DNA of 64,000 nt from Larix kaempferi (GCA_027924585.1 BSBM01001384.1:1-64000), one strand, 5' to 3'. Positions 1-12,398 are shown, counted from the stretch's first letter. The notes: generated by a model not told the origin, from the letters alone. Program-made: numbers and translations.

Positions 1-134
1 GTATTATCAATTTTTATGAGATGATCTAATGAATTTCTGCATATAATTGCTTTTATAACTTAGATGGATTAAAAATGTCATTATGTATGCTTTTTGTGCA
101 CAGAAGATACCATTATATGGTATTTTTTAATATT

Positions 135-222
135 TGTCGAGTCTTATCTGAGTCTTATCTGAGTCGCCGAGTCTATTGAGTCCCAATCCAACCGAGTATT
201 TGTAGAGTCTGAGTCTAACTAC
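135..222. repeat. GAGTC/TCTGAG short-motif cluster
   Basis: About 90 bases in which the pentamer gagtc and its extension tctgagtc recur eight or so times with irregular spacing. It directly precedes the LINE relic. No promoter or gene can be tied to it; a decayed simple repeat is the plain reading. Confidence 0.4.
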
Positions 223-735
223 ACTGCTCTAAACATACCTCCATAAGAAGGCGTTGCTTAACAGAGGCAATAGAAAACACATTAATACAAACACAACACA
301 ATATATAACATGACAACATATGATGTGACAAATATACAATGCCAAGCACTATGAAAGGTACGGGACCAACGGAGTTGGCATCACCTAACAATGTTGATTT
401 CCAAGAAATCTTACCAAATAAGAGATGATGCAAGGTGTCCCAAACAGGGAATAGAAAAAAAATTACCACAAAAACAACACAAAATATATAACATGACAAA
501 TATACAATGCCAAGAACTATGAAATGTATAGGACCAATGGAGTTGGCATCACCTAACAATGTTGATTTCCAAGAGATCTTACCAAAAAAGAGATGATGCA
601 CAATGTCCCAAACAAAATCCCAACAATACTAAACATACATGCAGTTCCAAAATAAGTGTCCAATTGTCTCAATCTCACCACAATGGAGAGGTATTGTTGC
701 AAATCAATTTCCTAACTTCATGCAATAGGCAAGGA
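215..735 (-). pseudogene. LINE ORF2 tail relic (zf-RVT region), partly duplicated
   Basis: Read on the minus strand, 735 to 600 gives a peptide with CGEIETIGHLFWNC, the Cys/His spacing of the zinc-binding region (zf-RVT) that follows the reverse transcriptase in plant LINEs. It continues into HHLFFGKISWKSTLLGDA, like the segment after zf-RVT in those proteins. That last part occurs twice: about 449-616 and about 268-448, roughly 85-90% alike. The protein normally copies LINE RNA at the nick. Upstream parts are absent and stops interrupt the frame, so this is a dead 3' fragment in the opposite orientation to the RT relic at 1.9-2.5 kb. The family call rests on motif memory, not a search. Confidence 0.6.
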
Positions 736-1877
736 TGACAAAGAAGGATCACTGCCCCTTCAACTACCTCAGGGTGAAAAAGCTACAGTGAATGCTCTAA
801 ATGCCACACTAGGGTTTTTATATCCTAAGTTCCTAACACATTCAGATGCAGAGATTCTGAAGAGTTATGGTTTACCTAGTCCAAATTTCATAAGGGCTTG
901 AAACAGGGCCTTAAAAGATGAGCACTTGCTATGTTGACTAAACAAAAGACCTTTTATTTTGATTGCATCGAAGGTAGGCATATTTAGGTGTTGGGGGAGG
1001 GCACTCTCACTTAACCTATTTTCCATTCATTCTCTTGGTCAAAAAACAAGGATTCACAAAATCATGTTCATTTTGAATGTGTCACGTCTCAAAACCTAGA
1101 ATTGTATCGACCATTTTATAATAATTGGAATCTTCTTCCAAGTCTAGATGGAAAAGAGGGTTGGATACCTTAGTGGGAGGCCGCTATCACATGCTAAATT
1201 GGATTTCCTCCTTGGATACATTCATTAAGACAAATATTATGCATCATGAGCACTGTAAGGCTATTAAAAATGAACTTTATTTATTCCTCATTTGCTCCAT
1301 TCTTACCCATGTGACAAGGACAAACAAGCCTAAGATACCAAACTTTGTCACCCACTAAAAAGAGGTTTGTTGAGCCAAAGAGACAACTCAACTAAGGACC
1401 CAATTGCATTGGATTAAAACTGGTGAGAAATTGATGTAGCAATGCATCAAAACCATGGCCATTAAGGTACCTATGGAGAAAATTTTATAATTAAGGTTGT
1501 TCGATAAAGAAGAGGAATTGTTGAGGAGTTTGTAAATCAATATAAAAATGATTCTCCAATTGCTTGGGCCTATAGTGGAATGTAGAATGGCCATGCAAAA
1601 TATGTCTTAGACATAATTGCATGGTGCTTCTTGGACTGATGGTGTGTGAAGAGGCATTAACTCACTAATCAATTAACAACAAATCTGATGAAAATGATTG
1701 ATAAACATGTCACTCGGATTGATGACACGTCACTCAGATGCAACTTCTACAGGAGCAATATGGATATTTGTGGTCCAAGGTTCTCTAGGGTGTAGGGTGT
1801 CTAAGGAAGTTGTCAAAAAGCAAACCTTAAGTGCTATTGTCAACTAAGATTTCAATAAATCCATGTGGAAACTAGAT
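736..1877. other. No recognisable gene
   Basis: AT-rich sequence with frequent stops in all frames. Given the LINE pieces on both sides, it may be decayed LINE sequence, but no domain motif could be read in it. A 77-codon open frame at 1125-1358 has no recognisable relative. Confidence 0.4.
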
Positions 1878-2495
1878 GACCCTAAGAGGATTACAAACTA
1901 GACACCAATAACTCTACTTAATGTTTCTCACAAGATTTTGGCCAAAACCCTTGCAATACACATAAAACATAGCGTTTCTAGCAATATTTTGGCCAAAACC
2001 ATTACAATCCACATAAAACATATTCTACCTAGGATAGTCCATCCTAAGTCAATAGAGGTCATTAGAGGATAATTAATTTGGACAATTTCTTAGAATAGAT
2101 CCCATGCCTTTGGTTCGGATGCAAATTTTATTAAAATTGGCTTGAAGGAATCTCAAAATCAAGTTGAATGGCCATTTATTCTAGATATGTTAAAACTTAA
2201 AAGCCTTGGTCTTAAGGAGCTTTGTCGTTGGGGTTTGTAGGCACTCTCTTTGTTGAAGCCCAATTTAAATTAGATATGTGATTGGACAATGACTTGAAAC
2301 TTTGGAAATGCATGAATTAGGTTTGTACCCTTGGTATGTATACACCTTTTATCAACGTTATGTTTTAGAAAACTTACAATTGTATTGAATGGCAATTTAT
2401 TCTATCTATGTTAAAAGCCCTGAGCTTTGGGAACATTTCCCTCGAAGTTGTAGAAACTCTCTTCATTGAAACCTTGGCTTATCTTTATATCAAGA
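1878..2495 (+). pseudogene. LINE-type reverse transcriptase relic
   Basis: Plus-strand reading gives, across stops, TPITLLNVSHKILAKTLA, matching the 'W-RPI-LLN-YKI-AK-LA' start of non-LTR reverse transcriptases. It is followed by an ILPRIVHPKS segment, an FIKIGLKESQNQVEWPF segment (the palm region around the first catalytic Asp, here degraded) and FILDMLK. Two parts are repeated: KILAKTLAIHIKH/NILAKTITIHIKH at 1935-2020, and the EWPFILDMLK region at about 2165-2270 and again at 2385-2495, where the second copy reads on into VETLF. Several in-frame stops and no intact catalytic Asp pair make it non-functional. Family assignment is by motif order. Confidence 0.65.
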
Positions 2496-2636
2496 AATTT
2501 ATATCAAAATAGGTCTTTCAAATAGCCAAGTACATTTATAACCATGCTTGGGTGTTGATCCTTATGAGAGAGTACACAGAAGGCTATGTAGCATGGGTAC
2601 CCGTACCCGAGGGTAGGGTACACGTACGCGTACCAG

Positions 2637-2770
2637 GTACTTGGATATGTCTCATGCCGTACCCTTTCATACACCATATTAGCTCCACATACCCCGAGAA
2701 CCGAGTACTTGGGTACGTCTCCTGCCGTTACCCTTTCATACACCATATTAGCTCCACATACCCGAGATGC
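2637..2770. repeat. Tandem duplication, about 68-bp unit x2
   Basis: Two adjacent copies begin gtacttgg and share an accctttcatacaccatatt core (2661 and 2730). They are about 88% identical. The upstream 2595-2640 is rich in gtaccc/gggtac palindromic pieces. Confidence 0.8.
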
Positions 2771-2779
2771 CATTATCAA

Positions 2780-4140
2780 TGACTCCTCACAACCTTAGTG
2801 GTTCACCTTTTTTATTGTTTATATCATATTTAATGTACTCAGTTTTATCATTGACTATTTGGAAAACATTTATGTGAATTGATGCAAACACCATCGCTTT
2901 GAAGAGCAACTAATGTACAATATTAAAATTCAAAATATTATTGAGAATATTCCCCTTTTAATATTATAAGTGACAAAAGGACTTAGGGTATAAAGCTAAC
3001 TAAATGAGTCGAAAGAGTAAAACTAATATGAAGAACAGAGCCACCACAAATTTGAAGGTCCAAACAAATACCCTCGTAGTAAAAAGTGTTTATTTAAGGA
3101 ATAACTAAACAGATTAATGATTTACAAAAGAAAGGAAACAATAATGAGAAAATAACTCTGCAATGTTTTTAACCAACATTCATGAAAATTAGCATTGATA
3201 TATTTCCTCAATTAAAAACAAATAGATGGTTCACCTACACAAAATTTGAACAATAAGTCAAAATGTGGAATTTTGGTTTGTCCTCGAGACAATTAATTCA
3301 AGAAGAATAAAATGTCCAATTGAGGACCAAATTATTCAAGACCCTTTAGCAAAATCTTCAAAATACTAACGAAATATACGACTTCAAATAACAAGTACAA
3401 GCTCTAACCCATTAAGTCAATTGTCTACAAAGGAAATTGTACATCAATCAAAGGCCTAAATCCATAAATGAAGCACTCACTCGGAAGACAACGAAATTGA
3501 TAAGCTACAAATGCTCGGTGGAAATGCATAAATGTTTGCACATGATTACCATAATAAATTTTTACACTCGACGAGAACATAGCATGAGTACGAGTCATTG
3601 ATGTCATACATGTTTTATACTTGGGAATTGTACATACAATTCATGCATGGTTTATGACAAATCATATACATCGTTAACCCTTGGTTATGATTAAAGCAGG
3701 ATCAAAGAAGTCTGCGTTAATAACAAGAAACTCTTGCTAAGGGTGAAGGAAAAAGCCCATGCCTAACTTGGCATGAGCCGCATCATTGTACTTGTTTAAG
3801 CAATCTCAAGCGTGGTTTGGCACACTAAACTTTTAATTCTTACGACTGATCAAAGGGCTCAAGAGCGCTAAGGATTCATTCAATGTGCCCATTGGATGGT
3901 GATCAAGTGTATGGAAGGACAAATGAACCATAGTAAGTTATGGAATGGTGGGGACCATAAGTAGTGCTAACCATAAGAGTAGGGCTACTGTGGAGAGGAA
4001 AAGTCAGAATCCATCATCTTACAGGTCAAAGGCCATAGGTCTAGCTTGGGTTGCATTGTGTGCTAACTCTGTTGTAAGGGTTTATTTTGTAGTCGTATGT
4101 TCTTTTGAGTGTCAAAGGTGAGCCTCCTAACATACATTAA
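2780..4140. other. No recognisable gene
   Basis: AT-rich, stop-rich sequence. The longest open frame is about 60 codons and resembles nothing I know. The stretch ends in three copies of accatta (4138-4158), just before the R1 repeat. Confidence 0.5.
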
Positions 4141-4149
4141 CCATTAACC

Positions 4150-6776
4150 ATTAACCATTATTTGACTCAGAATTGCTATAAGCAAGGACCCGAGTTCCCA
4201 TTACTCTTCTATATTTCGTGGATACACTTACAATTTCTCTAGACGATGCAAGGCCAAACTGGACGCCTGTTAAAGTCGCCTGGGAAACCGAGCAGCTTCT
4301 TCCATCGTGCCAGTAAACGAAGTGATTTACTGCTTCACTCACTGGCCTTCCTTCCCTCTTGTTAGTCTGTGGGTAAAGAGCAACCAACCAACTGGTCTTC
4401 CTCGTCCTTCTAGTCTGTAAGTGAAAAGCAAGCAGAAGCAGAAAATGAAGATTGTGTGCGAGACACAGGAGAGCTGGTAATAATAACTACTTCATCGTCG
4501 TGCCACTCCCTCATATACAAACAGAAGCATAGAATGACTCGCCATTGCTTTTGAATGGTTGCATGGCAGTTGGCATGCACCTGAGTAGAATTATGTCGTC
4601 GGCGGTGTTGCTCAAGCAAGGGAGGGAAGGGAGGGTTTGTCCTTCTGGCAGAATTTTCCAAGGTCGTATGGAGAGCTGCTAGTGCTAACCACCACGTCGC
4701 CCAAACAAGGATCGATCCGGATTCGGGATTAGAAATATATTAATGGACTCCTATTTTATTATCGTTACCTTTTTTAGATTTTTATTTTATTAATAATTAT
4801 GGTACATGGATCAAATTCATTCCATACAATTTTAGAAAAAAAACATAGAAATATCAAACGAGACATACTTTGATATAAAAAAAAACATAAAAAAATATCA
4901 AACGAGATATACTTTGTATTTTTAATTGTGTTTATGTTTGCCAAATTTAATATATATCATTTTTTAATAATGAAAACACATTAAATTTACTTTTACTTTA
5001 TATTAATTACAAAATTTAGGCTAACAAGTATAGAGGGCACCTCTCAACATTATACTGTTGTATTGAAGAGTATTGAAGAAAGAACCTCAGGACATAAAAA
5101 TAAAGTTGTAAGAGAGCTTTCAATTCCCATTATGATCTTGTTTTGGTTGATGAGTCTACGGGGAAGATTAATGGAAAAGAATATTCGCATTATATATGAT
5201 TAAGATATATAATAAAATAATTTAATTTTTATTAAAAGTAATAATCTAAGGATCAATGTTGAGAGATTTATGTTATTAATATTTTTGGGGGGTAAAGGAA
5301 AATTTATATGTTTAGTGCAAATAGAAATGCTCCCTCCCGTTGGTGGGAATCCTACGAGTCCTCTCCTTCCTGCCTGACTCCTAATCCCTCTCCCACAATA
5401 AAGTAACTCCATCCTATGTTATAGAAACACTTCATTGTCCAGTGATCTATCTATCTCCAACTCAAATGTGGGAGTGGATTACCCAAAAGCTGGCCTCCAA
5501 ACTATAATACTAGCATTCACAGGACCTATCCCTAGCTATTTAAGGTGGAGACAACTATGGATGCTACTATAATTTCAAGGTGCTTATTCTAACATACTTA
5601 TGCAACCGATAGAATAAATATAGTTAGAGAAATATACGGAGACATGTTTTCAACTAAAAAACAACATGACATTCAATTTAAATCTATTATGTTAAAAGAG
5701 GGTAAAACTATTTCACACTCACTTTGTAAATGCATAAACAACTTTAAAACTACATAACAAGTTGACTAAACCTAATAATAAATTAATGGATTGTTGAGAC
5801 ATAAATAGGCAAAACATAAATGACTAACACTATAGTTTCTAACTAGTTTTCAACATTGTGACTCTTGTGTGTATAGGGTGAAGGCGCTTATGTTGCACTA
5901 AGTAGGGAGGTCAAAACATTGAGTGTGCAAGCATCTTTACATTTTCTTCACCCAAATCCGCAAGAGGATGGTCACAATTTATGATGAGAGTTACTATATG
6001 GTTACTATAGAAAAATAAAAAATAAAAAATGTTTTCGTTGGTGACTGTATATGATATTTTAATACTTTATTAGGTGATTTCGGAATATTGGCAGAGTTTA
6101 AGGCTCCTTGCATTTTCTCCACCTAGTTTAGCAAAAGATGGGCCGCAACCTCTATCTACATTTGTAAATCACTTGCTCTATTGTTGTGGTGGGAAGAGGA
6201 AAGCCTTTCTTGCAATCAACATGGACTTCAAATCAACAAGAGGATTTATTGTTAGACAACAAGCATTAGCCCTTCATGATAACTTCCTTGTATCATGCAC
6301 TTTGACAAAGCAACGACTATCCCATGAAAGTCCAATTGAAAAAGGGAAACCCAACTTAACAAAGAAAGAATTTCAAGTGTAAAAAGATTAGCACACGCTA
6401 CTAGCACATCAACCTATTCAAAGTCATCCTCTCCATTGTCAATACTACTTCAGCAAACAAGCAAGGCAAGGCACCACCATACATTAGATTTAAACTACAC
6501 TCACAACAAAGCAAGAAGCATGTGAAAGAAACTATCGTCGCCATTACCATCCCACCATGCATAAGATGTAAGCTACACATACAACACAGCAAGAGCATGT
6601 GAAAGAAAGTATCGTTGTCATTACCAACCCACTATGCTTTTATTAAGCACACGCAAAGAGTTTTCTCAAAGTTTTTGTATACCCACAAAGGAGATGGATT
6701 GTAGTAAAGGAGAAACCAAAGGCGAGCCGCAAAGGTTCCTGGTGTGGATGTTCCTAGTGATTGTGAAGGCATGCCA
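4150..6776. repeat. R1 dispersed repeat, copy 1 (most complete)
   Basis: The longest copy of a repeat found three times here. Its 5' part (4150-4890) matches copy 2 at 12662-13345; the rest (about 4855-6776) matches copy 3 at 23405-25897. All lie in the same orientation. The 5' part is less AT-rich (atgcaaggccaaactggacg). The 3' part holds an open frame of about 90 codons ending at 6382, containing MDFKSTRGFIVRQQALALH, which is kept in copy 3. No LTRs, terminal inverted repeats, reverse transcriptase or transposase were found, so the class is unknown. It could be the inside of a non-autonomous element or a segmental repeat. Confidence 0.8.
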
Positions 6777-7031
6777 GGGAACTAGACACTTATATTATTG
6801 TCTTAGTTTCTAAGACCATAAAATATTCCTCCTTCCGAAATATTGTAATTCATTATATGGTTTTATACCTTTTATAACAACTATTGGGAGATAGAATATA
6901 TATAGTAATATCTAAACATCACTTTGATGTGCACTTTAATAACCTTTTGTGGGGTTATATCTATTACTATCATGTTATTGTTGAAATGCAAGGTTTAGAT
7001 TGATGCGAAATATTTATTGGTGGAGTTTCAG
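6777..7031. other. No recognisable gene; intron-like lead-in
   Basis: AT-rich spacer between the R1 copy and the importin-like exon. Its last bases (gtttcag) form a plausible splice acceptor for that exon. Confidence 0.4.
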
Positions 7032-7266
7032 ACTTGGCCAGAGATATTCAAGCAAAGAAGACGGCTGCAATTCACCTACGAAAGATGTTATCTATCGGTC
7101 AGTTTTTTTTTGTTTTTTAATAAAAAAAACTTACACCTCTCATGATTTTATTTTATCCAGCACTTATTGTGCAGTAATTAATCCTCCAATCTATGCAGTC
7201 ATTCAATCCGGTGTAGTTCCCCTTCTTTTCGATATTCTCAGAAGGAGCCATATAACTCAGCTTCAA
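7032..7266 (+). pseudogene. Importin-alpha-like ARM fragment, two exons
   Basis: Two short exons splice cleanly: 7032-7097 (acceptor ttcag, donor g|gtcagt) and 7175-7266 (acceptor gtgcag, donor caa|gtaag). The join gives a continuous frame including QAKKTAAIHLRKMLSIV, NPPIYAVIQSGVVP and ending QLQ. This is the first armadillo repeat of importin-alpha (family pattern: R-LLSIE--PPI-EVI-SGVVP...PQLQ), the adaptor that binds nuclear localisation signals. The next family exon (FEAAWALTNIASG) is not found in the following kilobase, nor the IBB domain upstream. The sense frame is clean, so the fragment may be a recent capture or a remote piece of a long-intron gene. An importin-like ARM protein rather than a true importin is possible. 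Confidence 0.65.
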
Positions 7267-8307
7267 GTAAGATGAAATTTTTATAAGCATGTTGACTGAT
7301 GATATATACATTTTGACCTGAGACGCAAACTTCAACCTTCTAACATTATTATGTCCTTGACATCATGCATCCATTTTGCATATATTAGTTGAGCGACACG
7401 AATTTCAAGAATACATTTTTCACTCTGCAAAGTTGAAGTTTGGTAAAACAGGTTCATGGAGGAATTAATAAATCCAGAGCTATACATAGAAACTTAATGT
7501 CAAATTGACACCTTGAACTTCACTTCATGCACCAAGAATGTGGACACTTAAGGACATTATCCTGATTTAGGGTGTTGATCAAACTCGCAAGGGAGTCATT
7601 GGAACTATAACAAGATAACCTACAACATCATCCATGTTGCATCAAGCACCAATACCATTTACCTCACACCATCAAGATGGTCACTTCTGGGTATGGATAT
7701 CTTCATTAGTTGGTAAATTTCAGTATAGTTGTTTTGGCATCGCTAGTGGCTTGCTTGTAAGTTGCACTTGGAATTCATGGACATGGACTTCCTCTATCCT
7801 CAACTCATGGGAGGTCAGGAGGAAATGGTTCACTTATAGCTGGGAGAACAGTACAAATGTGAACTTGATTTTACTGAAATGTGAGACAAGAATTAACTAT
7901 CTCTTAAGCATAGTAGAACTAGAATAAAGTCCCCAACAACCAAAATATCCTCATATGTGTGAGTCAATTCCCCATATGTGAAAAGTGATAAACTCCAGTT
8001 CTTCCTTTAATATTTATATATTTAAATTAACATTATAGAAACACTTCCATGAAAAGAATATTTTTTTATTACAAATTAATTCAAATGATGAAGAGTACAA
8101 ATTTGTGAACGAAGCAGTTACAATTGTAAATCCGAAATCGACCGCATACCATGTTGGTAAATATTATGTACATCTATTCTCCATCATAGGAGATGGGTTT
8201 GCTAGTTGCCACAATGGCAGGTTTCAGGGAGATCCTCTAAGAACTTAAAAACCAAAAACTCAAATAGCCCAATCACAGAATTATGTATTTTTCCACTCCT
8301 GTCCATT
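7267..8307. other. No recognisable gene
   Basis: Searched by eye for further ARM exons on plus and transporter sequence on minus; none seen. A 97-codon plus-strand open frame (7634-7927) is rich in Trp and Ser and matches no family I know. Confidence 0.4.
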
Positions 8308-11055
8308 TCACCTTTGTTGGAAGTTCAATACCTTGATACAGAAAGAAAACACAACTGCAAAGGAAACATAAAACCCCACTAGGACAACTCCGACTACACC
8401 CAAGAAATCATGCTTGTATCCGAAGTAGTCCTCAAATTTATTCAGTGGTTTTGATCCGACACCCATTATGTCTATTGGGGTAGTAATATCTACGTACTGT
8501 TAAACCGTCCCCACAACGATAAAGAGATCATTGATGTTGTCCCTGATATGCAGTTAATCTATTTCTTAGTGTCTGAGAAGAGTTTATACCATACAAAATG
8601 AGAGCATCAAACATTTTGGTGATTTTCCTATCCAAGCAACTTAATGTTTTGGGCAGTATTCTGTCTTACAAAGTTAAATCTGAAGTACATACCTTTTTGT
8701 GCTGACTTTCCAAAAGATTGTTCCAAAGAGTAGAGAACAGACTAATGTGAAGAAGTATTGAACAACATTACAATCTGGACTTCACTAGTAACTCCACCAC
8801 TGCTTCCACAAACAGGACTTGAAGTCTTGAACTATCCGAAGAAAGATTGTGACTACTAGGTAGCAAAGTATAGATCCTTTGCTCCCGGAGAAGAAGTTTT
8901 GATCTCTTTAACCAAGTCTCTGTTCCGCCTTTATTTGCAAGGAAAGGGATGAAATGTTAGGATGTGAGTTTGAAGTTGATATCTTTGTATCTTGTAGACT
9001 TGTTGTAATGATAGCTATTATAAGCAAAAAGATTCTAGTGATAAAACATGGATGACTTTAATGCTTACTTGTGGAGGGAAGAGTTTTTGTAATGCTCTGC
9101 AATGTCTATCCCCAAATGATGTTTGAAATCAACAGAGCTAACTTCCAACATCCATGTAGCTAGGTTGTATTTATCTTTGATATTTGGGACTCTGGGAATA
9201 GCCTGCAATTTGTCGCGATGAAAGTAAGAAAATTAACTCACATTTAGGCAATAAATTAGCAGTGCTCTGTTCAAAATGATCCTTTTATAATGACTGCAGG
9301 ACTTTTCCAAGTGGTTACCTCAAAGTATTCAAAAATCTTATGAGAATTCCGGCCCAGTGGTCCGAAGTAAATGACTTGCCCTCCTCTTTTCATCAACAAT
9401 AGTTGAACCCATTATGGAAGGTCAGTCATAAATCAACACCACTCTGAAAGAAACAATATAAGTTATCTTAGAATCTAGACCTTGGTTTACCTCATCAAAG
9501 GCTTCAAAGATGTCAATGCTAGGCTGATGAATGTTACAGACAACAGTCCTTCCAGTATATACTGTATTATGAACAGTTCGCATAACAATCGCAGCTGCTC
9601 TGGCATCCAAACTAGAAGTGGGATCATCCATGAAAATTATAGAAGGATATGAAACAAGCTGCACAGCTATTGTTAGCCTTTTCCTTTGTTCAGTTAACAA
9701 TCCAGTCACACTAGGTAGGCTACCAATGCATCCCTTAAATTGTCTAATTCCACAAGTCCTTTGACGTCATCAAAAAAGGACTGTAAATTGAATCTTTTGC
9801 AGGTCAGTAAAATGACAATTTGGCACCATGTCAAATAAGAAAAATTGATTAGTTTTGTAGACATACAACTTTGGTTTCTTTGTCAACATCCTTTGGAAGA
9901 TGGAGAAATGCTGAATATAACACTGATTCCCGAATAATGACCTGTGGAGAATGTATATCATTCCGCTCACAGTAACCAAAAATCTGAGCAAAGGTTTCTT
10001 GCTTTTTGGGAAATCCAGAGATCTATATATCACTCTCGATATATCCTCCAGTCTTCCTTCCAGTTAAGACATCCATGAGAGTTGTCTTCCCTGCACCGCT
10101 GACCCCCATCAATGCTGTAAGAACACCAGGTCTGGATGCACCTGTAACATCTCAGAGCATTCGAAGTCTATCTTCAGTAACTCCTTATTCCCTCATTTCC
10201 TGTAGATGAATCCAGGATTAGTCAGCCAAACCTTTCAAGCAAGAGAATTCCTAAAAATTGGCAATAGCTGGATCATATGATAGACTAGTCTCATGGCTCA
10301 AGTTCCATACAGGGGAGGCATGTCAACAAAGTGTTTGACATCTTCAAAAGACATGGCTAGTAGCCGAAATGGAAGAATCATTCCTCGCTTTGGAGCAACA
10401 CCTGTTGCAGTCTCCAAAGCCAGCCCATTATCGCCTGCTAGATTAGTTGATTGGCTGCTCATTTGTTTGATCTGCATTTTAGCTGCATAACCAAACAATG
10501 AAGAATTTGTTATAGAACTAAGAAACATGGAATTCATTTTCTATCTAAACTCTTTAAATTTTAATTTATTCAAAAAAATCTGAGCAAGAGATGGTTAATA
10601 GCTTTCTTACAAGAATTATTCGCATCTGCAGAAGACATGGAACGTGAGAAAGATCCCTTTCTTGAGCTTGATGCTCTTGTATTGAGCCCTTGCTCTGTAC
10701 CATTTTGTTGGGTTTGCATTTACTTAAAAACTTCCTGAGAAATGACAGCTTGAGATTTCCCAAGAGCTACACACAAACAAATCCCATATCATTTCATATG
10801 GGAAAATATTTGGTAAAATAAATATGAACAAAAAGAGAATTGCAGGTACCGTGTGTAGTGAAACAACTCACGATTTAGATATGCAAGAGCCCAAGTTAAG
10901 AAGCATATTGAAGAGTAATGGAAACCCCAACAAAGCACCAGCTCCTATCCAATACCAATATGCTTGTGGAAAGATGCTATGACTCTTCAGCGCAGTAAGG
11001 CCCGAATTCATGGTATCATTTCCACTATGAAGGTCAACATGGTTCCATGAAACTA
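8308..11055 (-). pseudogene. PDR-type ABCG transporter, C-terminal half, decayed
   Basis: Minus-strand exons in order: about 11055-10871 (last helix of TMD1, YWYWIGAGALLGFPLLFN), 10767-10611 (LGKSQAVIS linker), 10492-10311 (PKRGMILPF, AMSFEDVKHFVDMPP), 10199-9867 (second [12 protein letters not shown] Walker A near 10081-10105, then [13 protein letters not shown]), 9780-9491 (RKRLTIAV; Walker [30 protein letters not shown]), about 9405-9319 ([19 protein letters not shown]), 9202-9069 (ATWMLEVSS), about 8932-8693 (LFGTIFWK) and 8496-8308 (FGYKHDFLGVV...FNFQQR-stop type ending). This is the order of plant pleiotropic-drug-resistance exporters of the plasma membrane. Most introns keep GT-AG ends, so it is a genomic, not retroposed, copy. 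The N-terminal half and most of TMD2 are missing. Several in-frame stops and a 1-base deletion near 9720 break it. Confidence 0.9.
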
Positions 11056-11183
11056 GTCAATGTGATGCATAGGTGTATAAAACCTTTTCATAGTTAAAAA
11101 TATCATAGATTATTTCCATTGGGTCTATAAAATTGCATGGAATTCTTAGTGGATTAAAAAGGTCGAAACCTTACAATCTTTCA

Positions 11184-11727
11184 TCTAGGAGCAAGCATCT
11201 CATTCACAGAGATCACATTCTCTGCATACAGTTCAGTAAAGACATTAAGGAGCTTATAAGGTCTTCTTAATTCAAATGCAAGTTGAATTGCTTTCACATA
11301 GTCAGTATCTGCAAGAGCATTTACTAGTTCCTGGTCTTTCAATGCTGCTTCCTCCTGAACCAGAGAAGCATATATCAAGAAGTATACTTTTAACAAAAAT
11401 GTACCAGACAAATAAGTTAAGGATTGCATATTAGACTAAGGCTACAACAAAATAACAAGAATCAATGTCTTTCTTCAGAAAAGACAACTCTGAGAAACCA
11501 CACAAGTAGGACAAATTCACCGTCATCAAAATCACTGCTACAATTCTGATACTTACAAATTGCATATTAGCATTCTTAAATTTCAAACTGATAATCACCC
11601 AGCATACCTCTTTGAGCAGAGCCTCCTCGTCGTCTATAGCAGTGCAATCATGCCACAAATTGACAAGAGAATCACTGCCACCAGTTGCCAGCATTTCTGT
11701 ATTCTTGCCAATAGCCATTGCCCAGAT
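11184..11727 (-). pseudogene. UTP13: UTP13 (WD40, U3 processome) exon pair, partial
   Basis: Exon A (11727-11608, 120 bp) is flanked by ctgcag and gag|gtatgc and reads IWAMAIGKNTEMLATGGSDS then LVNLWHD: the last WD40 blade of UTP13 (TORMOZ in Arabidopsis, TBL3 in animals), part of the small-subunit processome in the nucleolus. Exon B starts at 11354 after gttcag and reads EEAALKDQELVNALADTDY then KAIQLAFELRRPYKLL: the start of the C-terminal Utp13 domain. After about 40 residues exon B diverges from the family and stops at 11181-11183. The remaining domain and the N-terminal blades are absent. It sits about 130 bp upstream, on the same strand, of the transporter pseudogene, an unrelated gene. 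The two exons alone are clean; the fragment cannot make a working protein. Confidence 0.8.
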
Positions 11728-11783
11728 CTGCAGAAAGACAATAATCAATCCACAGGTAAACATAACTAGGAATATACTATTTG

Positions 11784-12068
11784 AACTTACTACTAACTAG
11801 CTATTGGATTTCACTGTCTTTATGAAAGAAAACGCGTATTGTAGTCTAAACTATCTGCGACAATGGCGGCACCATCCTTTATATTTTAAAACATGCCTTC
11901 CAATTAAGTAATACTCTCATGCGCGTTAAACCTTTCTGATTAAATAACTATAAACATCTTATGGTGAAATTAGAACTTAATACTAGCTATCGGAATTCAC
12001 TGCCTTTATGGAAAAAAAAGCGTATTGTAGTCTAAACTATCTGCGACGATGACGACACCATCCTTCAC
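11784..12068. repeat. Two direct copies of about 100 bp, 186 bp apart
   Basis: Positions 11784-11884 and 11970-12068 share gcgtattgtagtctaaacta followed by tctgcgac and a ca-ccatcctt end, at about 88% identity. They lie upstream of the UTP13 exons, in what would be its intron. No coding sense was found. Confidence 0.75.
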
Positions 12069-12398
12069 ATTAGTGATGCGACAAGCAAGGCTGGTCATTG
12101 CAATAACCTAAAAGATGAAGACGATGTACAAAATTTTAAATTTCTAGGAAACTTCAGAGAAGTTACAACAACCCTGATTTTTAGAGTTACTGTGGAATTG
12201 GCAATTCTCTGGTCCACTGTTAAAATGTATGCATGTTGCTACTTTGGGGAAATGACCCTGGATCGTGCCTGGTTTCTGTCTTTCAACAAAAGAGCCCTTT
12301 CCCGTACAATGTCAATTATTTAGTCTTTGGGTGTAAACTTTCCAGGAAAACAGTTTAGTTCGTGAATTGATCAAATAAGTTTATTAAACCTTCATCAT

